A stretch of 64,000 bases of DNA, taken from contig OZ017803.1 in assembly GCA_963969395.1 (NCBI GenBank), positions 10,602,001 to 10,666,000 of the forward strand, given 5' to 3'. Below the pieces are notes generated by a model. It saw only the letters and a list, made by a program, of their open reading frames with translations. It did not search any database and was not told where the DNA came from. The stretch is from Pseudoscleropodium purum. Lineage: Eukaryota; Streptophyta; Bryopsida; Hypnales; Brachytheciaceae. This document shows positions 13,101-25,200 of the stretch, piece after piece. Every line of letters starts with the position of its first letter. The first letter of the stretch is position 1. The translations under genes and the position numbers were made by a program.

Positions 13101-13800
13101 CAAGGGAAGGGGTCCATAAGTTTTATTCAAATGCTGTCCAGGATCCTCCTGTTATACACAGAGATGTGAAGCCCACCAACATCTTGCTTGATGAAAACCT
13201 TGTTGCCAAAGTGGCTGATTTTGGCATCTCCAAAGAGTCACGTCAGGTTGATACCCATGTGTCTACAAGGCCCGCTGGTACAGTAGGGTATCTAAGTCAT
13301 CACCTTACTCTATCCTGAGCCTTTCTTTCAAAATCATCTTCAAATACGAACCAATCCACTTAAGACTTCTCATGTCTCATGCTAGACTCCCCAAATGCAT
13401 TTCTTTATATGAAGTTTAATAGCATTGTGATACTTAACCCTTAAAGGATGTTGTGGTTGTTTTTTGGTTAATGAACAACAAAGAATCCTTCTATATAGGA
13501 TACAAATGCAACTATTCATTCTCAAAATTTTGTGTGACTTTCAATGAGTGCTTTTGGATATTTGTAAACCAATGATTCATACGGTATTGAAAGAGATGAT
13601 TTCGACAATCACCAATTCGTCCTTTAAGGATTAACAGTGTTGCATGTAATTCCAACATTTAGAAAGTTTATATGAAGTTGAAAACACTCCAAACTGTCCT
13701 AGTGTACCTACTTTTGACAAATAGACTTCCATTAAATCATGTCTCCCAAAGTGTCAATAAATTCCCATATTTGACTATGATTCGTTGATTGTTGATTTCT

Positions 13801-14045
13801 CTAGATTTGGGTTTCAAGACCAAGTTATGTGCAACAATTACAGTGACCTAGGGAGCTCCACTTTGAAAATTCTTAGAAATTACATGTCTTATCCTAGAAT
13901 TCTAATTTTCTTTTTGGAAATTTAAGATTTTCAATTGCTAAAACTACAAATTCATATTTTTTTCTAGAGAAAGGTGCCTCCAACTATTGCTGAACTCCTT
14001 ATTTTGACTGTTTTCAGTGTTTCTACCTTAGTTGCATTGTGGCAA
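13801..14045. repeat. Dispersed repeat in a kinase intron, copy A
   Basis: This part of the 0.96-kb kinase intron resembles 16436-16665: both carry GGTTTCAAG-like DNA, then CTTTGAAAA, TAGAAATTACAT, GCTAA-ACTACAAA and GTGCCTCCAACTAT in the same order and orientation. It is a repeat of unknown class present twice within 2.7 kb. Confidence 0.6.
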
Positions 14046-14506
14046 TGAATAGTGTTGGACATCAAGAGAGAAAATAGGATTGCAGGAGTTGTGTTGGTAG
14101 TCTAGAATCCATTCCATTTCACATTTGTATGCAAGCCATTCCTGCGCATCAGATAATGTGATTACGAGTGCACACAAGTTACTACTAAGTAGTATTATAG
14201 AAGTTTAAATGTCAATAGTTTCTCACTTGTATGCTTTCTAATGCAGGTAATTTGACCCCCAATACTTCCTGCGCCATCAATTGACCACAACTAGTGACGT
14301 GTACAATTTTGGTGTGGTGCTTCTGGAACTCATCAGTGGGCACAAAGCCATTGAATTGAATTGCCCGGAAGAGGAGGAATCCAATCTTATTGAATGTGTA
14401 AGAATGATGACTTACAACATGTTTCCAGAGTGTAATTTCTTGCATCAATGGTGACTTGCAATGAGAAAATGCTTAAGAATGAGATCATGGGATTCTAGGG
14501 ACTCAT

Positions 14507-14672
14507 TCCAATACAAGAGAAAGGGGTGTTTTAAGTGAGTTTTTACATATAGTCCTAAACATGAGATTATAAGTAACAACCTTTAAGGAGATTTTCAACA
14601 AATTTTTACCAAAAATACATGTCTAAGACTATACTTAAAAACTCACTTAAAACATCCCTTTCTCTTGTGGTG
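14507..14672. mobile_element. CACTA-type MITE relic in a kinase intron
   Basis: A foldback element in the intron between 14397 and 14708. The left end reads TACAAGAGAAAGGGGTGTTT and the right end, read backwards, CACCACAAGAGAAAGGGATG. The interior (TATAGTCCTA, TAAGTAACAACCTTTAAGGA, AATACATGTCTAAGACTATA) matches the better-preserved copy at 42396-42605. The internal second arm is shortened. Confidence 0.75.
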
Positions 14673-15774
14673 TTCATGTTTATTTGGTTTGTCTGTGCTA
14701 TTCTCAGAGCAACCAAAAGATGAAACCAGGCCATGGTGGAATTGAAAGCACCGTGGACCCTAAATTAGAGGGAAACTATCCACATGAATTGTTTATAACA
14801 CTTGTGAAGTTGGGATTGAAGTGCTTGTCATTTAGAAGAAATGTTCGGCCAACAATGAAGGTATAGAATGCCTGTATGATATTCTTATGAAACAAAAGTA
14901 ACTCTACTGAATTTGATTTTCTATGATTGTAGCTTTGTTTGTTTGATTTTAGGTAGTAGGGAATGAAAGAAATGACCCTTGTCAATGAAATTGAAAAGAA
15001 ACTCAATGTTGTTAAATTGTAGAAAATTGCAAACTTTGGTAGTGTTCAAGGGAGTGTCCCAAAACATAAAGCTCTTCAAATCTTAGTTTAAAAACCTTTG
15101 TGCAAATGCATGTCACGATGTGGATGCTTTGAATCATGCCAATAAGTTAAGTACACCCACAATCGACACTGGAAGAATAATAAGATATTAATATTTGGAC
15201 CAAAAAGCATCGCAAACATCTAGATTCTGATTACACAAAATGTATGCAATCAAGACACATGAAGAACATCTAGCTTAGTGTTGGAATCTAGTGCACTTGG
15301 AGACAATAGTTTAAAACTTCATTACTTGTTCGTATGGTGTCCAAATAATGCATGCTAGAGTGCGTTGGAATCCTCTTTTCAATTGCCAATAAGGTACAAG
15401 AAAAATAATAGAAACTACAGTATGCTCAGTTGTAATTAGTGTGACAATTACAGGTGCACACACCTTGAGTTATAACAAAATCAGCGTTCCAAGGCATTAT
15501 TCGGTTTGCAAATTTTTAGCAGACTAACTTAGATTGTGGCAGTGCATTGTGAGTATTCTGGAGTCCCTGTTGGAAGAAGCTGCGCCCCTGTCGCAGGGAA
15601 ATGAGTTATCACCATGGCCTTCACCACTGCCGCTGCTGCCTTCTCCAAGGACACCCAACACTGCAAGTGATGTAGCAGGCTCTGATGAAGGCTCCATTCA
15701 AGGGCGGCATCGTCGCCGTGAAACGTTTACTCGAGGCCTGAATTTCATTTTTTACTAACTCTTACAAAGTCTGC

Positions 15775-16720
15775 TTTACTCAGCACTTCAAAGAGAAAGG
15801 CCATCTGGAAGCCCCAATTAATGCCTTGTTAATTCAAGTGCTTGTCGGCCCACTATTTTGGAGTATCTTTGCCACTGTAGTTTGGAGTTGTCACTAATAA
15901 TTTGGAGTGTCACACCGCGTTTTGGAGCTCTCAGCTATTGTTTTGAGCATCTGTTTTGGTCTCGTAGCTGTGGAGTACTATTTTGTAGTTTCTGAGTCAT
16001 TGTTTTGGAAGATCTCAACTGCTACTTTAGAATACCAGTATTCCAACCTCTATTTTGATGTCTTAGTCACTTTTTTTGGAGTCTCTCAACCGTTGTTGAA
16101 GTCTATTGTAGCCAATTGTTGGATTATAGAGGAAACACTACAAGTGACACATCAGATGAGTGGCATTGTGGTATTGAAAGTAAGTTGGTCTCTCCATTAA
16201 TTTAGTTGCTAGTATCTTGGTCCACTATTTTGGAGTTGTTGCCACTAATCTAGAGTCTCTCAGCTATTGCTTCCAAGTATATGTTTGGGTCTCTCAACCA
16301 CTATTTACAATCCTTGAGCTATTGTTTTAGAGGATTTCAATTACTAATTTAGAATAGCAATATCCCAGTTTCTATTTTGGGTGTCTTAATTTAGGTAGAA
16401 ACACCCATTTCCATCCATGGCCCCATTCTTGAACCTTAGATTGTCACTTTAGGTTCAAGGTACACCTACGGGACACTTTCAATGGTATAGAGAGCCAACA
16501 CTTTGAAAAATCATAGAAATTACATACGACATTCAAAAAATCTATTTTTTTAAATATTCATGATTTCACTTGCTAATACTACAAAAGTCTTATTTTTAAG
16601 AAAAAGTGCCTCCAACTATGTTGAATTGCTTAAATTGATGGTTTTGGGTGTTTTCATTGTAGTTACTTTTTGTAATTTCAACCATTAATTTGGAGTCTCT
16701 CAACCAAACTATTGGAGGTC
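15775..16720. repeat. Degenerate minisatellite (TTTTGGAGTCTCTCA type) plus repeat copy B
   Basis: From about 15855 to 16400, and again at 16675-16715, units of about 30 bp recur with the core TATTTTGGAGTCTCTCAGC in many diverged forms. Copy B of the dispersed repeat (16436-16665) interrupts the end of the array. The 97-codon open frame at 15907-16200 is a by-product of the repeat. Confidence 0.7.
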
Positions 16721-19700
16721 CAAATGGATGAAGGTACCCACAACAACTATCCACTCACAATATATGTTGATGTTAGTATAATGTTGTGAATTCCTAGATG
16801 CATGAAGCAAATGCCAAATCTCTTGCTACTAATGTTCTAGGAAAGAGATTGGTACAAACTCTTTCCACTTATTGTACCCATAGTGCAGAATCAACGGAAA
16901 GTATTTATTTTTGTAACTATCCAAAAGAAAAGAAAATGAAAAAACAAAACAAAAAACTATTGAATTCAAAAAAGGATTAAATGAACTAATTTTCCTAAAA
17001 AAAATATATCCAATTTTAATCAGAAGGTCCAAAGTATAGTCCTAGAACTATCCACCATTTAGAAAACTTTTGAAGGCATAGTGTAGAAATTTCATCAACA
17101 TTTATAAGGAATAAAGGATGGAGAGGTCATTTTTATAATTAACTCCGTTGTCCATCATGAACTTTCAAAGAATATGGGATAATTTGAAGATGAGAATTTC
17201 TCTATGCTCATTGTCAAAATGTATGAATTGTATTCAAAGTAGAATTTCAGGCTTCATTTTAACATAGTAGAATAACTTTTTTCAAATAAACTTTGAACTA
17301 AGAAAAGTTAATTATTCAAGATAAATTTCCTCTCTAAAAATCCATTTGAGAATTAAATCCTTTAACAAAAAATTTTTGAACAAATTTTAGAAAGGATGTT
17401 TGAAAATGTCAAAGAAAATGTCTCTTCCAAATCCTCTCTGAAATTTGTCCATAACTTTTGAATGGAGGCTTTAAATCTCAAACAGATTTTCAAAGAAGAC
17501 AATTAGTTTGATTAAAAAATTATTTTAGTTTAAAGTTTTTTGAAACAAGTTATTCTACACTACCTAAATGAGGTTTGAAATTTTACTTTGAACACAATTC
17601 ATTGCTTTTGACTTAACTATCAATAATTGATTACCTACTAATCCTAACATTTAACCATTTAAATATCCCACATAGGTAGCTTTATCTCCTACCACTCCAT
17701 TTGTATAAAGAAATTGTTTTTGTTTTTTATGCTTGTCTTTCTCAATTTCATGCACATCAAATGGAATGGCTTTCAAATGGTAGCACCCAAATATTTTGGA
17801 TTTTATTTAATATAATGGCCAAATTTATAATATTAAATTTCAAAATGCCAAAGCTACTTTGGGAACTTTAAATAATTATTTAGCATCAATGTGTTGATCC
17901 TATCCTATGGCTACAATATTAATTGTGATAGTCATCACAAAATCAATCCTAGATATCGTAAGAAAGATGTGAAAGTTGCCTTTATTTTAGAACAATAGGA
18001 ATGGAAGATGGATTGCATTCTTTCCCCTCTTGTGTGGTTAAAGTCCTACAAAATATTAGAGATGGCTACTTCAAGAAGTGGCCTCAAACCCAACTACATA
18101 CTTTATAAAGATCAATACATCATAATATGTTATCCAAACATCAACAAAAAGTGAGCTATGGTTCACTCCTTTTGTTTTATGTTACAATAAAATTTTGTGG
18201 ATACAATTCCTAATATAATTCATAGTCTTGAGCATGCCAAAATTAGCTTGTACAATTTTTTGACTTTCCTAGAAAGAAAATCAATGCCATTTAGTAGCAT
18301 GAGTCCTATAAAGTTTAATATTTTTTCCAATTGCTAAATTGCTAAATTTCATTCCATATTTTATCATTAATGTGTGGTATTTGAATTAGACATGAATTAT
18401 CCTTACTAAACATTCTTTATATTAGAGTTATTTATTTATATTTAATAGTATAAATCTTTGAAGTTAAAAATAAATATTTGCATACAAAAATTCTTCATCA
18501 ATTCTTTTATTATATACTTAATAAAATAATGCAACTGAAAATAAACAACATAGTTACATAACATGATACAAAAAGTCCTATAGTATATAAAAGATTAAGA
18601 GTATTGTTTGATACAACAATTGTAGCTTAATTTCATAGCTTGGATTTTAACTTCACTTGTCTAGCTTCTCATGGTTTGAAACGTCAATTTAGTTGAGGCT
18701 TTATAACTTTGGTTGTACCTATTTGCACCTAATACACATATATTTGTTAATGCAAAATTATATAGATATAGATATACAAGTTATTACCTAAACTAATTTT
18801 GACCTAAAGACCTTCATTGGAATTATATTCCAAAAGAATTTGAAAGGACAAAATGATACTTGAGAAAATGAGAAAGAATCCATTTGAAGTTGATTGGCAA
18901 TTCATGGCTAATTCCTAAGAGATGTAGATTATAAAAGTTTTCAAGACCATACTCTATAAGTCCTAGATTATCTTTAATTTCCATTAAACTTGATGCTCTT
19001 GCTAGTTTTAAAAGGCAATCGATGCAATTTAGACTTGGACTACATTGATATATCTTTGGAAATTAGTGTCACCTAAAAAATTAGTGTAACCATAAATAAA
19101 TCTATATTTGTGAAAATTGATAAAATTTCAACCTACACTAATTCAAATTAGTGTGATTTGGATATATTAGTGCCACATATAGTATAAGGGCAAATCACTA
19201 TATTATTTATACTTTAATCCACATGCAATCATCATGTAAGTGTATATGTACAATTCTTAAAACCATACAATGCAACTAAACAAGTTCATGATGTAAATGA
19301 TCCTAAATGAGCTTGCACAATATTTTGCATATTTTCATATTTTCATATAGGTAGTATTTTCTAATAGTTGAAATTTTGCAAAAAACCTTAGCTTGCTACT
19401 CTAGTAGATAGACACACATATACCAATCAGTTGTATAATTGTTTTTTACATCTAAAACACTAAAGGTTCCAAGCCAACTAAGTGATTCTAAAGTGAAGAT
19501 CTAAAGAATGGTGCATTTTGGTTTCTTGGGAATGAGAGAAGTCATGTCATTGTAGAAGACTAAAGTAAGATCAATCAACGCCTCTTATTTTAGGGCATTT
19601 TAGCAATAAGATTTCTTAGATACCCTAAGTTGAGGTCAAATTCATCAAACCCCATACAAAATCATTTCTTTTTGGATTGAATTATCTTTCATTAATTAAA

Positions 19701-20100
19701 ATTAGAATTTTTGAAATTTCATTTCACAAGATGTGAAATATTTCATGACCTTTGGCATTTATACTAGTATTCAATATTTTACCGAATTTTTTGTGACCTT
19801 TAGCAACTGATTTCTCACAACTTAGTAAGTTAGTAAAAGAATTGGTTAAGTTTCACTCCCTTTTCGTGAACACAATCTCTCTTCAAGGAGGGGAAAAAGG
19901 ACTAAGCTTAGTAAGCTTCTATATTCTATGAATTTTTTACATTTATATAGCAACCACCTTTATATGTATATTATTTTAATTTCTCATAGATTTTAAAAAA
20001 AAAAATTCACATTATTTTCATTAATATTTTCTTCACTATTCAATTATGCCAGATTATAATTTCTGAAGATTTCATTTCATGCCATATTTAATCATTTTTT
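16721..20100. other. AT-rich intergenic DNA
   Basis: About 3.4 kb, very AT-rich, with no coding segment beyond 70 codons and no recognised transposon ends, RNA gene or large repeat. Confidence 0.5.
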
Positions 20101-20103
20101 GAA

Positions 20104-21148
20104 TTATTGAGTAACAAACAGGGTAGTCTTATATTTGCATTCGGCTGTAAATGCATTTACACCATCAACGTTTTCAGTCAATATTGCATTCACTCCGTCG
20201 AAGTTTTCTGTCCATATTGACAGACTTGGGTCATGGTTGGCTCTACAGCATCCTACCTTACCTCCAACACATGCTCCAACTGTAATAATAATGGATTGCC
20301 TGCTCTTCCATAAATCACCCACAAATGACGAGCATTGACATTTCAAAGCTAACTCATGGCAAAAGAAATCAGTTACTTCAGGATGCAGGATCCCCTTTCT
20401 TCACGAACAACCAGCAACACTGCAAAGACGCTATGTCCATGTGTACCAATTCGCTTCTTGAGCCAAGGGTTCATAAGACTTCTGTTACATTCACTGAAAT
20501 CCATGGTAGTTGACAGAACACATCATAGTCACATTCTTTCGCAGCTTAAATTTGTGCAAGCTCTCGTTCAGTGAGCCTCATTTGGCGCAGACGATGGGGA
20601 AGACAAGCGAAAGCTACAACTACTGTAATGGTAGAAAGCAGACGACATACCTTTGGTTGTCTTTTCACAACCGGAAATGCTTCACAAGAAACGTTCGGGA
20701 AAGATTCCACGCAGACCTGTAAAGTACTACATATTACCAATCCAAAAGTTCAAAGACAAAACAGTGCAGAATTGCAGATACGTTCTCTCATGGCCATCGT
20801 CAAGAATTGCTTCCCAACAACCAGCTTCAGACCGTGTGTGAATTATAAATCTTCGTAAAGATTGCCTGACACTGAATATTTTATAAAGAAATATTCACAA
20901 AACGATTTCGCACATCGCTACAGTCGAAAACATCCTAAACCCCAAACCCTTGCGCACTGACACCAACATCCTCGTCCCTGGATTTCCAACAACAAGGCGC
21001 CAAAACTAGCCCTGCTGTCGCGAAAGACAAACGCAGAATTTATTCCAGGCAGGAGACCATAGCCACGGGTCATTTCTGTATTGCCGTCGCAGAAATTGTT
21101 GAGCTTCAATTTGTTTGCGATCACGAATCCCAAACCTTCATCAACCAC
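20104..21148 (-). other. Possible exons of a minus-strand gene, unrecognised
   Basis: CG dinucleotides become frequent here, unlike the DNA on the left. On the minus strand several stretches have plausible splice edges: 20716-20651 (22 codons between tttacag and gtatgt), 20493-20377 (reading NPWLKKRIGTHGHSVFAVL) and the open segment 20346-20104, whose end contains a short internal duplication (TENFDGVNAI, TENVDGVNAF). Another open segment, 21148-20918, reads DEGLGFVIANKLKLNNFCDG. Stops separate them and I recognise no family. It could be a decayed gene or a gene head-to-head with the FKBP gene. Confidence 0.25.
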
Positions 21149-21149
21149 A

Positions 21150-22259
21150 AAAATGTATCACAGAGCTCAAGAATGAAGCAACCAAGTGATCAGAGACACA
21201 GAAATGCCTGCCTCCATACTATTCATATCTCCATAACCCGATTCTCCATCCCAACGAGAAATAGAACCACCTCCTGCGAACCGCCATGGCGTCCAGTCTC
21301 AGAAAATTCAAGTACGAAATTTTTGAATCCGAAACCGCGCCGAAAAATTGAAAGCAAGAAAAGCTCCGCCGTGCCAATCTCTCATGGCACCATCGCCGTT
21401 CCCACCAAAATGGTTTGAAATCCTAAGATGGGCGCCATGCAGGTCTTCGTCGTCGTCGGTAAACTACTACCGTGGCAGGGATGAACGAAAGCTGTGAGCA
21501 CGGTTTCAGGCCCTTCTCGACCCGTTGGCCTTCTAGGACATTCCTCGCCCGGCCCCTTCCAGTACCTTCCACACTCTAGTTTTCCTGTTCCCGTGGCCTG
21601 GTTCTCAGTTCCTGTTTCGCCATTGTACTCCTTGTGTTCTCTTCTGCGAGCTCCCCTGATTTAGGGCCTGCTTTCGTCTCGGGCGTCGCGCTCTTTGGCT
21701 CTGTGTTTCGTTCTTTTCTTCTTCCTCTTGCTGCTTCTGGTAAGCTTCTTCGCCTCTGTCCACGGCTCTGTGCGTTCAGAAGTCGGCCCGGTGTTGCTTT
21801 GATCGATTTTTGAGGGTGTGCCATTTTTTGGTTTTCTAGGTTTTAGGTGTTGGGGGTTGGAGTTTTGGGGAATTTTGATGGTGTTCGTGCTTGCTGGGAT
21901 TTTTGATGCTTGGGTTCTGGAAATGGGAGCGGATCAGTTGTTTGATTTTGCGCATGTGAAGACAAATTCCAGGTCGGTAGAGTGAGGGGAGTTGCGTGGC
22001 ATTGTTTGAATGTGGGATTGGTTGTTTAGTGGTGCGTATTTGAAGAAGAGCGCGTGTGATGAGTATGAGTTGAATTGCGTATGCGGGGGGGGGGCGGGGG
22101 GCGGGGGGCAACCTGCAATTGCTTGCGGTGTCGCGAATTCGGGAGAAGGAGCTGTGTTTGTACCGACTGTGAGGTTTTTGTATTCGTGGGCAGTGATGAG
22201 TGGAGTGTTTGGTCCTGATGTATGGAAGATTCTGTGGTCGCAGACCTTAATCGATAAGA
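21150..22259 (+). promoter_or_regulatory. CpG-retaining promoter and 5' leader of the FKBP gene
   Basis: GC- and CpG-rich DNA directly upstream of the FKBP start codon, in contrast to AT-rich flanks. It contains a G-run tract at 22085-22108 (ten, six and six G separated by single C). The transcription start is not evident. No other gene is supported inside; open frames on both strands lack family motifs. Confidence 0.55.
22085..22108 (+). promoter_or_regulatory. G-run tract, possible G-quadruplex in leader or promoter
   Basis: Three G runs of ten, six and six bases separated by single C bases lie about 150 bp before the FKBP start codon. Such spacing allows a four-tract quadruplex in DNA, or in RNA if transcribed. 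Confidence 0.4.
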
Positions 22260-25200
22260 ATGATGGCGGATGATTTCGACCTCCCCGATGCTGAGGACGT
22301 GGAGGAGTCCGGAGAGGAAGTCGATTACGATCCTGCCACAGTCGGGAAGATGCAGGAGTTGATCAAGGGAGGAGGATTGCAGAAGGTTATCACCAAAGCT
22401 GGAGAGGGCTGGGAGAGTCCTGACACCGGCGATGAAGTCTCAGGTTGGTGATAGATTCTGATCCGCAGTTTTTGAAAGAATTAGCTCACTCGCGTGTTCT
22501 TGGATATGGCGTTGGATATTTCTGGTCTTTACACTGCAGATGAGCCGAGGGTACTTGGTCTTTAACACATCGTGGTTCTGTTTTTTTGCAGTGCATTACA
22601 CTGGGACTTTGCTTGATGGGACGAAGTTCGATTCCAGCCGGGACAGAGGAACGCCTTTTACGTTCAAATTGGGTCAAGGTTAGCTCGTTGCACCTTGTGG
22701 AGTTTCAACTTAACGGGTTGTGGTCCTTCCAAAGAATCATTTTCTTCCAGAGCTTCCGAGTTTTAAGATGCGATCATTTCATTTGCTGCAGGTCAAGTGA
22801 TCAAGGGATGGGATAAAGGTGTGGCAACTATGAAGAAGGGCGAGCAAGCTACGTTTACTATTGCCCCTGAAAATGCTTACGGCGAAGCTGGTTCCCCTCC
22901 CGTTATCCCGGCAAACGCGACTCTGAAATTTGACGTAGAGCTGCTCTCTTGGGCTAGTGTGAAGGATATTTGCAAGGATGGTGGTATTATCAAGAAAGTT
23001 CTTAACGAAGGCAAGAAATGGGAACACCCGAAGGACTCGGATGAAGTTCTCGGTAAGCATTGTGTTTTTTGGAACTTATTTTTTTTGGTTGTGGGTCCTC
23101 TGCAGCTGGCTTTCGTCACTTTGATTAGCACATATTCTAGAGTAACGAATGCTGCAGTCACCAACACTAATTTTATGAGAAGAAGCCGTTCTCTGTTAGG
23201 GTCTTTCTAATTTTTGATGGGTTTCGTAGGTTCAGTAACATTGAGGTGCCAAGTTCTGTACTTTGAATTATCCTGTCCTTGCGTGTGCCACCAGTTTACC
23301 GAAGTCGTACACTGTAAATTTGTGTAGGTTGAAATGTAACTGTATTGAACTAATTTCCACCAAGAAGATTGTCCCTGATAAATAGTTGCAGTCTGAACTC
23401 TCACCTTCAGGAGTTTCTTAGAATATGTTATTTTTGGATTGACGTAGAAGTGAGTGAAAGTCAGATAAAATAAGTGGTAGTTTACCCATGTTTATCATGT
23501 AATTCAATGTCATTGGGAATCGGTGTTTTAGGAAACTGGACATGAGGGCGGTTGATGGCTCAAACTGACGTTGTATAGGAAGATGGCCCTGCTGAATCTT
23601 GGCAGTTTCAGAATTTTCTTTGATTTATCTTTGATTATGGTAACTGGCAGTTAAATTTGAGGCGAAACTTCAACGTGGTCGAACGGTCGTGGCTAAATCT
23701 CCAGAAAGTGGTGTGGAATTCACTGTAAAAGATGGTAAGATCTTTCTAGGGATATTTCTTTACCCTTTGGTTATCACCTGTATCAAATGCCCGTCTCAGG
23801 TTTATTTTTAAAGACTGCAGGACGCATTCTTGACGTTAGATTTTCTAGGGGTTTAATGCAGAGTTTTCATGTTGATACCACAGGGTACTTTTGTCCTGCG
23901 CTGAAGGAGGCGGTGAAGACTATGCTGAAAGGAGAAAGAGCTTTGCTGACAGTGAAGCCTCGATGTAATTGCTAGCCCTGGCTGATATTATGAACAGCAT
24001 GTTTTGTGAAATCGCAATGTTGAATTGCATGACTGCCCTAGAATTTGAATTTTTCAGACTTGTCGTTTCACTTAAGCTTTGATAAGCTGCCTTTGAAATG
24101 TATAATCCGGGTTGTTCCAGATGGGTTTGGAAGTGCTGGCAAGGCTCCTTCTGGAGATGTGCAAGCCATTCCTGCTGAAGCTGTCCTTGAAATTGAACTT
24201 GAGCTTGTATCATGGAAAGTGGTCGAGGAGGTGACTGACGATAAGAAAGTAATGAAGAAAATCTTGTCGCCTGGAGAAGGCTACGAAAAGCCCAACGATG
24301 GATCGGTTGTGAAAGGTATACAGTGCCAATTTCTAACTCTTTACCATCAAGTTTAGGGTACTCGTGAAGTTTGATTCTATCGTCACCTTTTGCTATAGCC
24401 GTGGTAGTTCTGGTAGTGTCTTTCTGCCATTGGGAAAAGGTCACGCGTGGAGTCTGATTCGTTTATTTTCTGTGCAGTGAAATATGTGGCCAAGTTGGAG
24501 GATGGAACAATATTTGAGAAGAAGGGGCATGATGGGGAGTTGTTTCAGTTCGTCACTGATGAAGGTATGTAAAGAGTGATTGGTTTTCGTGAGTCAACAT
24601 TACACTAGCAAAGCCTAATTACTTCTTCTCTAGGTTCTCTGCTTACATATGTTTATGTGCATCTACAGGGCAAGTGATTGATGGTCTTGACAAATCTGTG
24701 CTCTCTATGAAGAAGAACGAACTTGCTCTTGTAACTATTACCCCGGAATATGGGTACAAAGCAGAGGAGATTAAGACAGACCTGGCTACAGTGCCTGCCA
24801 ATTCTACTCTCATATATGAAATTGAACTTGTTGAGTTCGTAAAGGTAAAAAGTCCCTCGCAACTTTTGCGTCTTACAATTATGACAGACGCCTAGTCAAT
24901 TAATTTGTGGACAAACCCAAGCTAGAAACACCTAATTTCAGAACTATCACCTTTTCTCTTGTCCCACAATACTGAAATTTATGATTTCCATCTAGTTATT
25001 TTTACCGATTTGTTATTGGGATATCCACATAATTGAGCTTAAGTTCAAGAAATATTAGTTATTTTCTGATTAAATATTGTTTCAAATAGACAGAATAGTA
25101 AACCTTCGTAGGGTATTTTAGCCCTTTTCATCTTTTGTATTTTTAACTTGATTTTGACACTTCTTGATTTTTATTTATTTATTTAGCAAATCTAACAATT

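Larger units (their letters stand above)
10394..15758 (+). pseudogene. Receptor-like Ser/Thr kinase (RLK/Pelle), disabled
   Basis: Spliced kinase of the plant receptor-like class. Exons by GT-AG signals and phase: 10623-10730, 11377-11591, 12225-12299, 12523-12586, 12863-12950, 13142-13287, 14247-14397, 14708-14860, 15543-15758; a possible earlier exon is 10394-10450. Seen: basic juxtamembrane RIRRRPKEQPERLDYF; YFTLEELKRATKGF; glycine loop GEGGFGKV; LAIKRA with the ATP lysine; [30 protein letters not shown] catalytic loop; [30 protein letters not shown]; then a Ser/Pro-rich tail ending at 15758. Lesions: a frame change at the C5 run 12917-12921 (removing two C restores QGLDYLHSFA) and TAA at 14248-14250 where family members have Tyr (GTVGY...DP). 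No ectodomain or clear membrane segment is visible upstream. Subfamily not resolved. A sequencing error could mimic one lesion, less easily both. Confidence 0.85.

Noticed and set aside
13434..13500. TTAACCCTTAAAGGATG word as the start of another TTAA element in a kinase intron.
   Set aside because: Only the first 20-30 bases resemble the element end; no matching body or opposite end was found.
15907..16200. A 97-codon plus-strand frame after the kinase.
   Set aside because: It consists of degenerate minisatellite units.
21286..21418. Plus-strand start MASSLRKFKYEIFESE followed, in another frame, by ISHGTIAVPTKMV, faintly like the start of a queuine tRNA-ribosyltransferase.
   Set aside because: Needs a frameshift within 20 codons, the similarity is short, and no downstream catalytic part follows. 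I could not support it over chance.
21576..22111. Minus-strand frames of 82 and 91 codons in the FKBP promoter.
   Set aside because: Pro/Arg-rich by-products of GC-rich DNA, with no family signature.
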